Source of the DNA: Alphaproteobacteria bacterium
GTDB taxonomy: Bacteria > Pseudomonadota > Alphaproteobacteria > Acetobacterales > Acetobacteraceae
NCBI GenBank assembly: GCA_026400815.1
Contig: JAPLOI010000075.1
Coordinates: 124,001-188,000, forward strand
Direction of reading: 5' to 3'
DNA: 64,000 nucleotides
The position numbers and the translations under genes are program-made. Shown here one piece after another: positions 43,755 to 53,290 of the stretch. Below the pieces are notes generated by a model. The model did not search any database and had not been told where the DNA came from. It saw only the letters and a program-made list of their open reading frames with translations. Positions within the stretch are counted from its first letter, which is position 1, and the number at the start of each line of letters is the position of its first letter.

Positions 43755-45028
43755 GCATCGCACCCTCCGGCCCGCTCGCGGCGCTGAAGGCGGCGGCGGA
43801 CAGCTTCGTGGCCGACTACCAGGCCCGTAAGACCACGCTGCCCGGCGATAGCCATGTCCGCGCGGAATCCGCCGCCCTGCTCGCCGCCAACGGCCTGCCC
43901 GGCCCGCGCGAGGAAGCCTGGCGCTACACCGCGCTGCGCCCCTTCGCCGAGGCGCAGTTCAAGCCCACCGCCAAGGCCGAACCCTCCGCCGCTTTGCTTG
44001 CCCGCCTGCCGCATGTGGAGGCGACGCGGCTGGTGTTCGTGGACGGGCGCTTCCACTCCGAGCTTTCCGGCGTGCCCGCGGGCTTCCGCGTCACCACTGG
44101 CGAGCCGGCCTACGGCACGCTGGCCCGCCCGGCGGCCGAAAAGCTGGTGGCGCTCAACACCATGCTCGCCGAGGATGGCGCGGCGATCCATGTGCCCGCC
44201 AACACCGATGCCGGCACCGTGCTGCTCGCCAGCCTCGCCACCGGTGCCGCCGTGGGGTTCCACCCGCGCCACCACATCGTGTTGGAGCCCGGCGCGCAGC
44301 TCACCCTGCTGGACGTGACCATCGGCGACGGCGAGTACCTCCACAACCCCGTGCTGACCTTCGAGGTCGCCGCGGGCGCCACCGTGACCCATCTGCGCAC
44401 GCAGGATGAAGGGGCAGGGGCCTTCCACCTCTCCACCGTCTATGCCGAGGTGGCCGAGGGCGGCACGTACGACAGCTTCGCCCTGATCCTGGGCGCCAAG
44501 CTGGCCCGCATGGAGGTGCATGCCCGCCTCGCCGGCCCCAACGCCGCTGCCCATCTCAACGCGGCCCAGCTGCTAGGCGCCTCGCAGCACGCTGATTTCA
44601 CAACAATCGTGCGCCACGACGCCCCCAACACTGCCAGCCGGCAGACGGTGAAGAACGTGCTGACAGGGCGGAGCCGCGGCGTGTTCCAGGGCAAGATCGA
44701 GGTCGCCCGCGTCGCCCAGAAGACCGACGGCTACCAGATGAACCAGGCGCTGCTGCTCTCCGCCAACGCGGAGATGGACAGCAAGCCGCAGCTGGAGATC
44801 TACGCCGACGACGTGAAATGCAGCCACGGCGCCACCGTGGGCGCGCTGGATGCGGACCAGCTCTTCTACCTGCGCAGCCGAGGCGTGCCGGAAGCCGAGG
44901 CGCGCGCGATCCTGGTTCGTGCTTTCCTCTCGGAGGCGCTGGACCCGATCAGCCACGAGGGCGCCCGCGCCGCCATGGAAGCCGCGATCGCGGCGTGGTG
45001 GGCCAAGGGGGGAAGAGTCCAGACATGA
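43751..45028 (+). CDS. sufD: Fe-S cluster assembly protein SufD
   Basis: A 425-residue beta-helix paralogue of SufB and the third component of SufBC2D, involved in iron acquisition. The N-terminal region has L-P-G-P-R-E-E-A-W-R-Y-T. The core has K-N-V-L-T-G-R-S-R-G-V-F-Q-G-K-I and D-D-V-K-C-S-H-G-A-T-V-G-A-L-D, with the functional Cys and His, and the C-terminal part has Y-L-R-S-R-G-V-P-E-A-E-A. The start at 43751 overlaps sufC (ATGA), and the stop overlaps the sufS start in the same way. Confidence 0.96.
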   Translation: MSIAPSGPLAALKAAADSFVADYQARKTTLPGDSHVRAESAALLAANGLPGPREEAWRYTALRPFAEAQFKPTAKAEPSAALLARLPHVEATRLVFVDGRFHSELSGVPAGFRVTTGEPAYGTLARPAAEKLVALNTMLAEDGAAIHVPANTDAGTVLLASLATGAAVGFHPRHHIVLEPGAQLTLLDVTIGDGEYLHNPVLTFEVAAGATVTHLRTQDEGAGAFHLSTVYAEVAEGGTYDSFALILGAKLARMEVHARLAGPNAAAHLNAAQLLGASQHADFTTIVRHDAPNTASRQTVKNVLTGRSRGVFQGKIEVARVAQKTDGYQMNQALLLSANAEMDSKPQLEIYADDVKCSHGATVGALDADQLFYLRSRGVPEAEARAILVRAFLSEALDPISHEGARAAMEAAIAAWWAKGGRVQT

Positions 45029-46263
45029 ACGACGCCATCCAGTCCTTCGATCTCAAGTCCATCCGCGCCCAGTTTCCCATCCTGGGCGAGAAGATCCGCG
45101 GCAAAGACCTGGTCTTCCTCGACAGCGCCGCCTCCGCCCAGAAGCCGCGCGCGGTGATCGACGCCATGGTGCACGCCATGGAGCGCCAATACGCCAACAT
45201 CCATCGCGGCCTGCATTGGATGAGCGAGCGCACCACCGAAGCCTATGAAATGGCGCGTGACGCCTCCGCCCGCCTGCTGAACGCGAATGACCGCAGTGAG
45301 ATCGTGTTCGTGCGCAACAGCACGGAGGCGGTCAACCTGCTCGCCCATAGCTATGGCCGCAGCATCATGAAGCCCGGCCAGGCCGTGCTGATCTCCGGCA
45401 TGGAGCACCACAGCAACATCGTGCCCTGGCAGATGCTGCGCGACAGCCACGGCATCGAGCTGCGCGTGGCGCCGATCACCGATCCCGGCGAGCTGGACAT
45501 GGCCGGCACCGAGGCGCTGCTGGCCGATGGCAAGGTGGGGCTGGTGGCCATCACCCACATGTCCAACGTGCTCGGCACTTACACTCCGGCCGAGCGCCTC
45601 GCCGCCCTGGCGCACCAGTACGGCGCGAAGATCTTCTTCGACGGCAGCCAGGCCGTGGTGCATCGCCGCGTGGACGTGCAGGCGCTGGGGGCCGATTTCT
45701 ACTGCTTCACCGGCCACAAGCTCTACGGCCCCACAGGGATCGGCGTGCTCTGGGGCCGCCGCGAGCTGCTCGATGCCATGCCGCCCTTCCTCGGCGGCGG
45801 AGACATGATTTCCTCCGTCTCCTACGAGCGCAGCACCTGGGCCGATGTGCCGCACAAGTTCGAAGCCGGCACCCCCGCGATCATCGAGGGCATCGGCTTG
45901 AATGCCGCCATCGAGTTCATCGAGTCGATCGGCTACCCCGCCATCGCCGCGCATGAGGCCGCACTCACCGACCACGCGCTGGCCAAGATGTCCGCCATCG
46001 AGGGCATCACCGTGATCGGCCGCGCCCAGGATCGCGGCGGCGTCATCTCCTTCACGCTGGATCGCGCCCACGCCCACGATGTCGCCACGCTGCTCGACCG
46101 CCAGGGCATCGCGGTGCGCGCTGGCCAGCACTGCGCGGAGCCGCTGATGCGCCGCTTCGGCCTGGACAGCACCGCGCGCGCCAGCTTCGGCATCTACACC
46201 ACGCACGAGGAAATCGACGCCCTGGCCGACACGCTGGGCCGCATACGCGAGTTTTTTGCGTGA
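45025..46263 (+). CDS. sufS: Cysteine desulfurase SufS (group II)
   Basis: A 412-residue PLP enzyme that removes sulfur from L-cysteine as an enzyme persulfide. The PLP lysine is K232 in F-T-G-H-K-L-Y-G-P-T-G, the catalytic cysteine is C370 in R-A-G-Q-H-C-A-E-P-L-M, and E-M-H-H-S-N-type PLP contacts appear as G-M-E-H-H-S-N-I-V-P-W-Q. The short Cys-containing segment is typical of group II desulfurases, which need a sulfur acceptor; sufU directly follows. The ATG overlaps the sufD stop as ATGA. An upstream open frame through sufD is not used. Confidence 0.97.
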   Translation: MNDAIQSFDLKSIRAQFPILGEKIRGKDLVFLDSAASAQKPRAVIDAMVHAMERQYANIHRGLHWMSERTTEAYEMARDASARLLNANDRSEIVFVRNSTEAVNLLAHSYGRSIMKPGQAVLISGMEHHSNIVPWQMLRDSHGIELRVAPITDPGELDMAGTEALLADGKVGLVAITHMSNVLGTYTPAERLAALAHQYGAKIFFDGSQAVVHRRVDVQALGADFYCFTGHKLYGPTGIGVLWGRRELLDAMPPFLGGGDMISSVSYERSTWADVPHKFEAGTPAIIEGIGLNAAIEFIESIGYPAIAAHEAALTDHALAKMSAIEGITVIGRAQDRGGVISFTLDRAHAHDVATLLDRQGIAVRAGQHCAEPLMRRFGLDSTARASFGIYTTHEEIDALADTLGRIREFFA

Positions 46264-46715
46264 TGTTCGAGGACGTGCGCGACCTCTACAACGCCGCCAT
46301 CCTGGAGCGTGGTCGCCGCCCGCGCCACATGGGCAAGCTGGAAGCCTTCGACACCACCGCCAAAGGGGACAACCCGATGTGCGGCGACCGCGTGACCGTG
46401 TGGCTGAAATTCGCGCCTGACGGCACCATCGGCCAGACCGGCTTCGACGCCCGCGGCTGCGAGATCAGCAAGGCCTCCGCCGACCTGATGGTGGAGGCCG
46501 TCCAGGGCCGCGCGCCCGCCGACACGAAGGCGATGTTCGAACGCTTCCGCACCATGGCCCAATCCGGCGAATGCCCGTCCTGCGCGGAATTCGAGCCGTT
46601 GAAGCCGTTGGCCGCTGTTCATGCCTACCCGTCGCGCGTGAAATGCGCGGCGCTTCCGTGGCATGCTCTCGTCGCCGCGCTGGACGGCGCCGCCAATGCA
46701 ACCAGCGAATCATAA
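46263..46715 (+). CDS. sufU: SufU-type sulfur acceptor / assembly protein
   Basis: A 150-residue IscU-fold protein of the SufU class. The zinc and sulfur-transfer residues of SufU are all present: C40 and D42 in N-P-M-C-G-D-R-V, C66 in A-R-G-C-E-I-S-K-A-S, and C128 in V-K-C-A-A-L-P-W. SufU takes persulfide sulfur from SufS to feed the scaffold; in many proteobacteria SufE does this. The ATG at 46263 shares its base with the sufS stop (TGATG); a GTG 3 nt earlier is possible. The 18-21-residue insertion before the last Cys that marks SufU is visible (region around G-E-C-P-S-C-A-E-F). Confidence 0.93.
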   Translation: MFEDVRDLYNAAILERGRRPRHMGKLEAFDTTAKGDNPMCGDRVTVWLKFAPDGTIGQTGFDARGCEISKASADLMVEAVQGRAPADTKAMFERFRTMAQSGECPSCAEFEPLKPLAAVHAYPSRVKCAALPWHALVAALDGAANATSES

Positions 46716-46727
46716 CGGGGGCTGGCC

Positions 46728-47102
46728 ATGAACGAAGGCCCGATCAACACACCGCAGGCCGCGGTAGGCACCTGGACACCGGAGGGTGAAACCCCGCCGC
46801 GCCCCAGCGAGGACGACCTGATCGCCGCCTGCGCCAGCGTGTTCGACCCGGAAATTCCGGTGAACATCTACGAGCTCGGCCTGATCTACACGATTGACAT
46901 CGATGATGCCGGCGCCGTGAAGGTGGAAATGACCCTCACCGCCCCGGCCTGCCCAAGCGCGCAGGAACTGCCGGAACAGGTGCGCGATGCCATCCTGGCC
47001 TTGCCCGGCGTCTCCGCCTGCGACGTGGAGGTTGTCTGGGATCCGCCCTGGGACCAGAGCCGCATGAGCGAAGACGCCCGTCTTTCCCTCAACATGTACT
47101 GA
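46728..47102 (+). CDS. sufT: SufT (MIP18/PaaD-like) Fe-S maturation protein
   Basis: A 124-residue MIP18-family protein, an accessory factor for Fe-S protein maturation. The signature is F-D-P-E-I-P-V-N-I-Y-E-L-G-L-I-Y, then M-T-L-T-A-P-A-C-P-S-A-Q-E-L-P (conserved Cys) and V-V-W-D-P-P-W-D-Q-S-R-M-S at the C-terminus. About 25 residues rich in Thr and Pro precede the domain. It lies 12 nt after sufU and 14 nt before sufA, within the operon. In other bacteria SufT is needed when demand for clusters is high. Confidence 0.94.
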   Translation: MNEGPINTPQAAVGTWTPEGETPPRPSEDDLIAACASVFDPEIPVNIYELGLIYTIDIDDAGAVKVEMTLTAPACPSAQELPEQVRDAILALPGVSACDVEVVWDPPWDQSRMSEDARLSLNMY

Positions 47103-47116
47103 GGAGCCGAACAGTC

Positions 47117-47503
47117 ATGTCCGAGAACCTCGCCCCCCCTAATGCAAGCCCCGCTGCCCGCCCGCGCCGCGCCCTGCCGCCGCTGATGCAGGTTTCCGAT
47201 ACTGCCGCCGAGCGCCTGCGCGCCCTCTACGAAAAGGGCCAGCAGGGCAAGCTGCTGCGAATCTCCGTCAACACCAAGGGCTGCTCCGGCCTCGCCTACG
47301 ACATGTCCTGGGTCGATGCCCCCGGCCCCGGCGACGAGACCGTGGCGGACAAGGGCGTCACCGTCCTGGTGGACCGCAAAGCGTCGCTGTTCCTCATCGG
47401 CACGACGATGGATTATGAGGTGAAGGCGCTGTCCTCCGGCTTCACCTTCGTGAACCCGAATGAAAAAGGACGCTGCGGCTGCGGTGAGAGCTTTCACGTC
47501 TAG
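47117..47503 (+). CDS. sufA: A-type Fe-S carrier SufA/IscA
   Basis: A 128-residue HesB/IscA-fold protein that carries clusters to target proteins. The three conserved cysteines are visible: N-T-K-G-C-S-G-L-A-Y and the C-terminal G-R-C-G-C-G-E-S-F. It has an Ala/Pro/Arg-rich N-terminal extension of about 22 residues before the M-Q-V-S-D-T-A domain start, longer than E. coli SufA. It is the last gene of the suf operon; repeat R5 follows 10 nt after its stop and may terminate or attenuate the transcript before cysE. Confidence 0.95.
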   Translation: MSENLAPPNASPAARPRRALPPLMQVSDTAAERLRALYEKGQQGKLLRISVNTKGCSGLAYDMSWVDAPGPGDETVADKGVTVLVDRKASLFLIGTTMDYEVKALSSGFTFVNPNEKGRCGCGESFHV

Positions 47504-47513
47504 AAAGAAAGAT

Positions 47514-47644
47514 GTTCTTTTTTGAAAAAAAGAACCAAAAAACTTTTGTGAGTTTGCTGGTCTCGGCCGCCCGGGGCGCAAACGAATAAAAGTCTTTTTG
47601 CTTCTTTTTCTTCAGAAAAAGAAGACTCTTCCTTCCCTTAGGAG
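47514..47644 (+). repeat. Intergenic multi-hairpin repeat, copy R5
   Basis: Begins 10 nt after the sufA stop in the same orientation. H1 is at 47514-47535 (GTTC...GAAC form, as in R4). H2 is a 6-bp stem GTTTGC (47552-47557) with GCAAAC (47578-47583). H3 is the 11-bp stem CTTCTTTTTCT (47601-47611) with AGAAAAAGAAG (47614-47624). It closes with CTTAGGAG, which acts as the cysE ribosome site, as in R2. Confidence 0.8.
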
Positions 47645-47653
47645 AACCCAGCC

Positions 47654-48496
47654 ATGTGGGACTGCGCCGACCTCGCCGCCGCCATGGCCCATCGCCACCG
47701 CCGCATTGCCGCCGGTGGCGCCACCTGGGACGAGCTTGTGGCCGAAGGCCGCGAGGCCGCCGCCCGCGAGCCCATGCTGATGCGCACGCTGGAGCACGGC
47801 CTGCTCGCCCATGAAAGCTTCGCCGACGCGCTGGCCCACCGCCTCGCCCACAAACTGGAAGATGCCGATCTCGGCGCCGCCTGCCTCGCCCCGCTGATCC
47901 TGGAGGCGATGGAGGACGACCCCGAAATCCCCGCCGCCGCCGCCGAAGACCTGCTGGCCGTGCGTGACCGCGACCCCTCGATCACCGATCTCCTCACCGC
48001 CTTCCTGTATTTCAAGGGCTACCACGCCATCCAGACGCACCGGGTGGCGCATCACCTGTGGCGCCACGGCCGCCAGCACGCCGCGCGGTTCCTGCAAAGC
48101 CGCTCCTCCGAGGTGTTCGGCGTGGACATTCACCCCGCCGCGAAGCTCGGCCGCCGGCTGATGTTCGACCACGGCACCGCCATCGTGATCGGCGAGACGG
48201 CGGTGGTGGAGGATGATGTCTCCATGCTCCATTCCGTCACCCTCGGCGGCACCGGCAAGGAGGGCGGCGACCGGCACCCCAAGATCCGCCGCGGCGTGCT
48301 GATCGGCGCCGGCGCCAAGATCCTGGGCAATATCGAGGTGGGCGAAGGTGCGAAGATCGGCGCCGGCAGCGTGGTGCTGCGCGCGGTGGAGCCCTACGCC
48401 ACCGTCGTCGGCAACCCCGCCCAGCCCGTGGGTGCCAAGCGCACCACCATGGCGGCGCTGACGATGGACCAGATGCTGGACGATTGCACCGGCTAG
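47654..48496 (+). CDS. cysE: Serine O-acetyltransferase CysE
   Basis: A 280-residue serine acetyltransferase making O-acetylserine for cysteine synthesis. The helical N-terminal half is followed by the left-handed beta-helix: D-I-H-P-A-A-K-L-G, D-H-G-T-A-I-V-I-G-E-T-A (active-site Asp/His), G-G-T-G-K-E-G-G-D-R-H-P-K-I and the hexapeptide turns I-G-A-G-A-K-I-L-G-N-I-E-V-G-E-G-A. The ribosome site AGGAG comes from the end of repeat R5. Placement after the suf operon links cysteine supply to Fe-S sulfur demand. It ends 1 nt from the convergent methyltransferase gene. Confidence 0.95.
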   Translation: MWDCADLAAAMAHRHRRIAAGGATWDELVAEGREAAAREPMLMRTLEHGLLAHESFADALAHRLAHKLEDADLGAACLAPLILEAMEDDPEIPAAAAEDLLAVRDRDPSITDLLTAFLYFKGYHAIQTHRVAHHLWRHGRQHAARFLQSRSSEVFGVDIHPAAKLGRRLMFDHGTAIVIGETAVVEDDVSMLHSVTLGGTGKEGGDRHPKIRRGVLIGAGAKILGNIEVGEGAKIGAGSVVLRAVEPYATVVGNPAQPVGAKRTTMAALTMDQMLDDCTG

Positions 48497-48497
48497 C

Positions 48498-49820
48498 CTA
48501 CCGGGAGAATACGCACACGCTCTCCAGCCGCGCCGACCACAGGAACTGGTCGATCGGCGTGGCGGAGAGCAGCTTGAACCCGGCGCCGCGCAGCATCGCG
48601 GCATCGCGCCCCAGCGCCACCGGGTTGCAGCTCACATAGATCACCCGCTTCACCGCGCTCGCCGCCAGCCGCGCCATCTGCGCCAACGCGCCGGCATGCG
48701 GCGGATCCAGCACCACCACGGCGAAGGGCGCCAGCTCGGCCTCGGTCAGCGGCTGGCGCGCGAGATCCCGCGCCGCACCCTCCACCTTGCCGCCCAGCCC
48801 GCCGCGCCCGGCTGCCTGGCGCAGCCCGGCGATCGCCGCCGCATCTCCCTCATAGGCGGAAACCCGCCCGTGCCGCGCTAAGGCGAAGGTCAGCGTCCCG
48901 CTGCCGGCATACAGCTCCGCAATCCGCGCCCGCGCCGGCATCTTCTCCGGCAGCCCGGCCAGCACCGCGGCCACGATTGCCGCCTCGCCCTCGGCGGAGG
49001 CCTGCAGGAACCCGCCGGGCGGCGGCACCACGTCCACCCCGGCCATGGAGGTTTCCGCCGGCCGCAGCACCGCCACCGGCTCCATCTTGCCGTTGCCCAC
49101 TTCCACGGTGATGCGCGACAGCCCATGGGCATGGGCGAAATCCGCCAACCGCTTGCGATCCGGCATGGTCGGCTCCGCATCGGTGCGCAGCAGCAGGTCC
49201 GGCCCGGCATCCAGCAGGTTCACCACCGCGGAGCCTTCGCGGCGCGGCGTGGCCAGCGTGCGCAGCAGCGCGCGCAATGCCGGGATCAGCGCCGAAAGGG
49301 CAGGGGCCAGCACCGCGCAGCCGCCGATATCGATCACCCGCTCGCTCCGGGGCGCATGCAGCCCCACGACCACGCCGCCGGGAACGCGCCGCAACGCCAG
49401 GTCCATCCGCCGCCGCCCACCGGGCTGCGTGCGTACCATCGGCGCCAACGGCACACCGCCAAACCCGGCCCGCGCCAGGCTGGTCGCCAGCAAGCCGGTC
49501 TTCCACGCCACATAGGCGCCATCATCCAGGTGCTGCACGGTGCAGCCGCCACAGGCGGTAAAATGCGGGCAGGGCGCCTCGGCGCGCGCGGGGGAAGGTT
49601 CCAGCACCTGCGCAGTGCCGGCCCAGCCATCGCCACGCTTGTGGGTAATGGTGGCAAGCACCCGCTCGCCCGGCAGGGTAAACGGCAGGAACAGCGCCGC
49701 CCCGGTCTCGGGGTGCACAGCCACCCCGTCGCCCTCGGCGCCAAGCCGCTCCACCACCGTCTCACACGCCGGCGGAAGCGCTGGGGTGGGCGCGCGCTTC
49801 ATCCCGCCGGCACGGCGCAC
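48498..49820 (-). CDS. Class I SAM-dependent m5U RNA methyltransferase (RlmD/TrmA-like)
   Basis: A 440-residue TrmA/RlmC/RlmD-family enzyme that makes 5-methyluridine in rRNA. An N-terminal TRAM-like region precedes the [4Fe-4S] motif C-P-H-F-T-A-C-G-G-C (C-x5-C-x2-C), with a fourth Cys in D-I-G-G-C-A-V-L. SAM is bound through A-E-L-Y-A-G-S-G-T-L-T; motif IV is D-P-P-H-A-G and the catalytic Cys is in Y-V-S-C-N-P. The GTG at 49820 sits 4 nt after the gcdH stop with GGCGAG upstream; ATG 49802 is the alternative. It is the third gene of a minus-strand unit with the helicase and dehydrogenase. The target base is not assigned. Confidence 0.92.
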   Translation of the reverse strand: MRRAGGMKRAPTPALPPACETVVERLGAEGDGVAVHPETGAALFLPFTLPGERVLATITHKRGDGWAGTAQVLEPSPARAEAPCPHFTACGGCTVQHLDDGAYVAWKTGLLATSLARAGFGGVPLAPMVRTQPGGRRRMDLALRRVPGGVVVGLHAPRSERVIDIGGCAVLAPALSALIPALRALLRTLATPRREGSAVVNLLDAGPDLLLRTDAEPTMPDRKRLADFAHAHGLSRITVEVGNGKMEPVAVLRPAETSMAGVDVVPPPGGFLQASAEGEAAIVAAVLAGLPEKMPARARIAELYAGSGTLTFALARHGRVSAYEGDAAAIAGLRQAAGRGGLGGKVEGAARDLARQPLTEAELAPFAVVVLDPPHAGALAQMARLAASAVKRVIYVSCNPVALGRDAAMLRGAGFKLLSATPIDQFLWSARLESVCVFSR

Positions 49821-49824
49821 CGGA

Positions 49825-51039
49825 TTACTCGCCGAACGCCGCGATCCCCGTCTGGGCGCGGCCCAGGATCAGCGCATGCACGTCATGCGTGCCTTCGTAG
49901 GTGTTCACCGTCTCCAGGTTCAGCACGTGGCGGATCACGTGGTACTCGTCCACGATCCCGTTGCCGCCATGCATGTCCCGGCTCATCCGCGCGATATCCA
50001 GCGCCTTGCCGCAGGAATTGCGCTTGCACAGGCTGATCATCTCCGGCGCCGCGCGCCCGTCATCCATCAGCCGGCCCAGCTGCAGCACGGATTGCAGCCC
50101 GATGGTGATCTCGGTCTGCATGTCCGCCAGCTTCTTCTGCACCAACTGCGTGGCAGCCAGCGGCCGGCCGAACACGATGCGGTTCAGCGTGTAATCCCGC
50201 GCCGCATGCCAGCAGAACTCGGCAGCGCCCAGCGCGCCCCAGGAAATGCCGTAGCGCGCATTGTTCAGGCAGGAGAACGGCCCGCGCAGCCCCTTCACCT
50301 TGGGCAGCATGTTGCCCTCGGGAACGAACACCTCGTCCATCATTATCATGCCGGTGACAGAGGCGCGCAGCGAGAACTTGCCCTCGATCTTCGGCGTGGT
50401 CAGCCCCTTCATGCCGCGTTCCAGGATGAAGCCGCGGATATCCCCGGCATCGTCCTTCGCCCACACCACGGCCACATCGGCGATCGGCGAATTGCTGATC
50501 CAGGTCTTGGAGCCGCTCAGCAGGTAGCCGCCCTCCACGCTCTTGGCGCGCGTGCGCATGGAGCCGGGGTCGGAACCGCCATCGGGCTCCGTCAGCCCGA
50601 AGCAGCCCACGAACTCGCCGGTGCGCAGCTTGGGCAGGAAGCGGTCCTTCTGGTCCTCGGATCCGAACGCATAGATCGGATACATCACCAGCGAGGACTG
50701 CACGGAGAACGCGCTGCGATAGCCGCTATCCACCCGCTCCACCTCGCGGGAGATCAGGCCGTACGCCACGTACCCCACATCGGCGCAGCCATGGGACGAG
50801 AGCGTGGCGCCCAGGAAGCCCATCTCGCCGAACTCGTTCATGATCTCGCGATCGAAGTGCTCGTTGCGGAAGCCCAGCTTCACCCGCGGCAGCAGCTTCT
50901 CCTGGCAGAACACATGCGCCGCATCGCGGATCGCCCGCTCATCGTCGGTGAGCTGGCTGTCCAGCAGCAGCGCATCGTCCCATTTGAACGGACCCAGCTT
51001 GCCCTTGGTCGACGGGGCAGGGGTGGGGGCATCGTTCAT
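49825..51039 (-). CDS. gcdH: Glutaryl-CoA dehydrogenase
   Basis: A 404-residue acyl-CoA dehydrogenase-fold flavoenzyme that oxidises and decarboxylates glutaryl-CoA to crotonyl-CoA in lysine, tryptophan and aromatic catabolism. Signatures are [19 protein letters not shown], the long [11 protein letters not shown] strand and the catalytic base Glu in [16 protein letters not shown]. The R and E residues that separate this enzyme from short-chain dehydrogenases appear in this region. The ATG at 51039 lies 1 nt after the helicase stop, with GGAG inside the helicase 3' end. Crotonyl-CoA could feed the hydratase type encoded at 15235. Confidence 0.93.
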   Translation of the reverse strand: MNDAPTPAPSTKGKLGPFKWDDALLLDSQLTDDERAIRDAAHVFCQEKLLPRVKLGFRNEHFDREIMNEFGEMGFLGATLSSHGCADVGYVAYGLISREVERVDSGYRSAFSVQSSLVMYPIYAFGSEDQKDRFLPKLRTGEFVGCFGLTEPDGGSDPGSMRTRAKSVEGGYLLSGSKTWISNSPIADVAVVWAKDDAGDIRGFILERGMKGLTTPKIEGKFSLRASVTGMIMMDEVFVPEGNMLPKVKGLRGPFSCLNNARYGISWGALGAAEFCWHAARDYTLNRIVFGRPLAATQLVQKKLADMQTEITIGLQSVLQLGRLMDDGRAAPEMISLCKRNSCGKALDIARMSRDMHGGNGIVDEYHVIRHVLNLETVNTYEGTHDVHALILGRAQTGIAAFGE

Positions 51040-51040
51040 C

Positions 51041-52840
<1,800 letters not shown>

Positions 52841-52987
52841 GCTGTCTGTGCTTCCATCGTGGCGCCACACTCTTGGCGTATGGCCGTGCCACAGCAGGCG
52901 CGCGGGGCGCGCGCATCCCTGCGGCGTATCGGCAAATGGCGGCGCAAAGTCAAGGTTTGGCTGCCCTGCACGCGAAAGGAGGTGGCG

Positions 52988-53290
52988 ATGGAACGAATTT
53001 GGCGATGGGGTTTGGCGGTCGCGGCTGTGGCGGCGCTGCTCGGCGCCGGCGCGGCAGAGGCCCACTGGCGCGGCAACGGCGGCGTCTATCTCGGGATGGG
53101 CCCGTATCCCTACACGCCCTACCCAACCTACCGCCCGTACTACGCCCCCCCGGCATACTACGCCCCGCCTGCCGCCACGGAGGGCTGCTACGCCGGCGCC
53201 TATGTCTGCCCGCTCGAAGGGCCGGCCGCCGTCGGCATGCCGTGCTCCTGCCGCACCGGCCGCGGCCAGGCCTGGGGCCGCGCCCGCTGA
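52988..53290 (+). CDS. Small secreted Tyr/Pro-rich protein
   Basis: A 100-residue protein with a signal peptide (MERIWRWGLAVAAVAALLGA, cleavage near A-E-A-H). The mature part has Y-P-Y-T-P-Y-P-T-Y-R-P-Y-Y-A-P-P-A-Y-Y, a low-complexity Tyr/Pro run, then four Cys residues (C-Y-A, Y-V-C, P-C-S-C) that may form disulfides. It has an excellent ribosome site, AAGGAGGTG, 5 nt before the ATG. It is divergent from the helicase gene and overlaps or abuts the GH15 gene. No homologous function is recognised. Confidence 0.78.
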   Translation: MERIWRWGLAVAAVAALLGAGAAEAHWRGNGGVYLGMGPYPYTPYPTYRPYYAPPAYYAPPAATEGCYAGAYVCPLEGPAAVGMPCSCRTGRGQAWGRAR

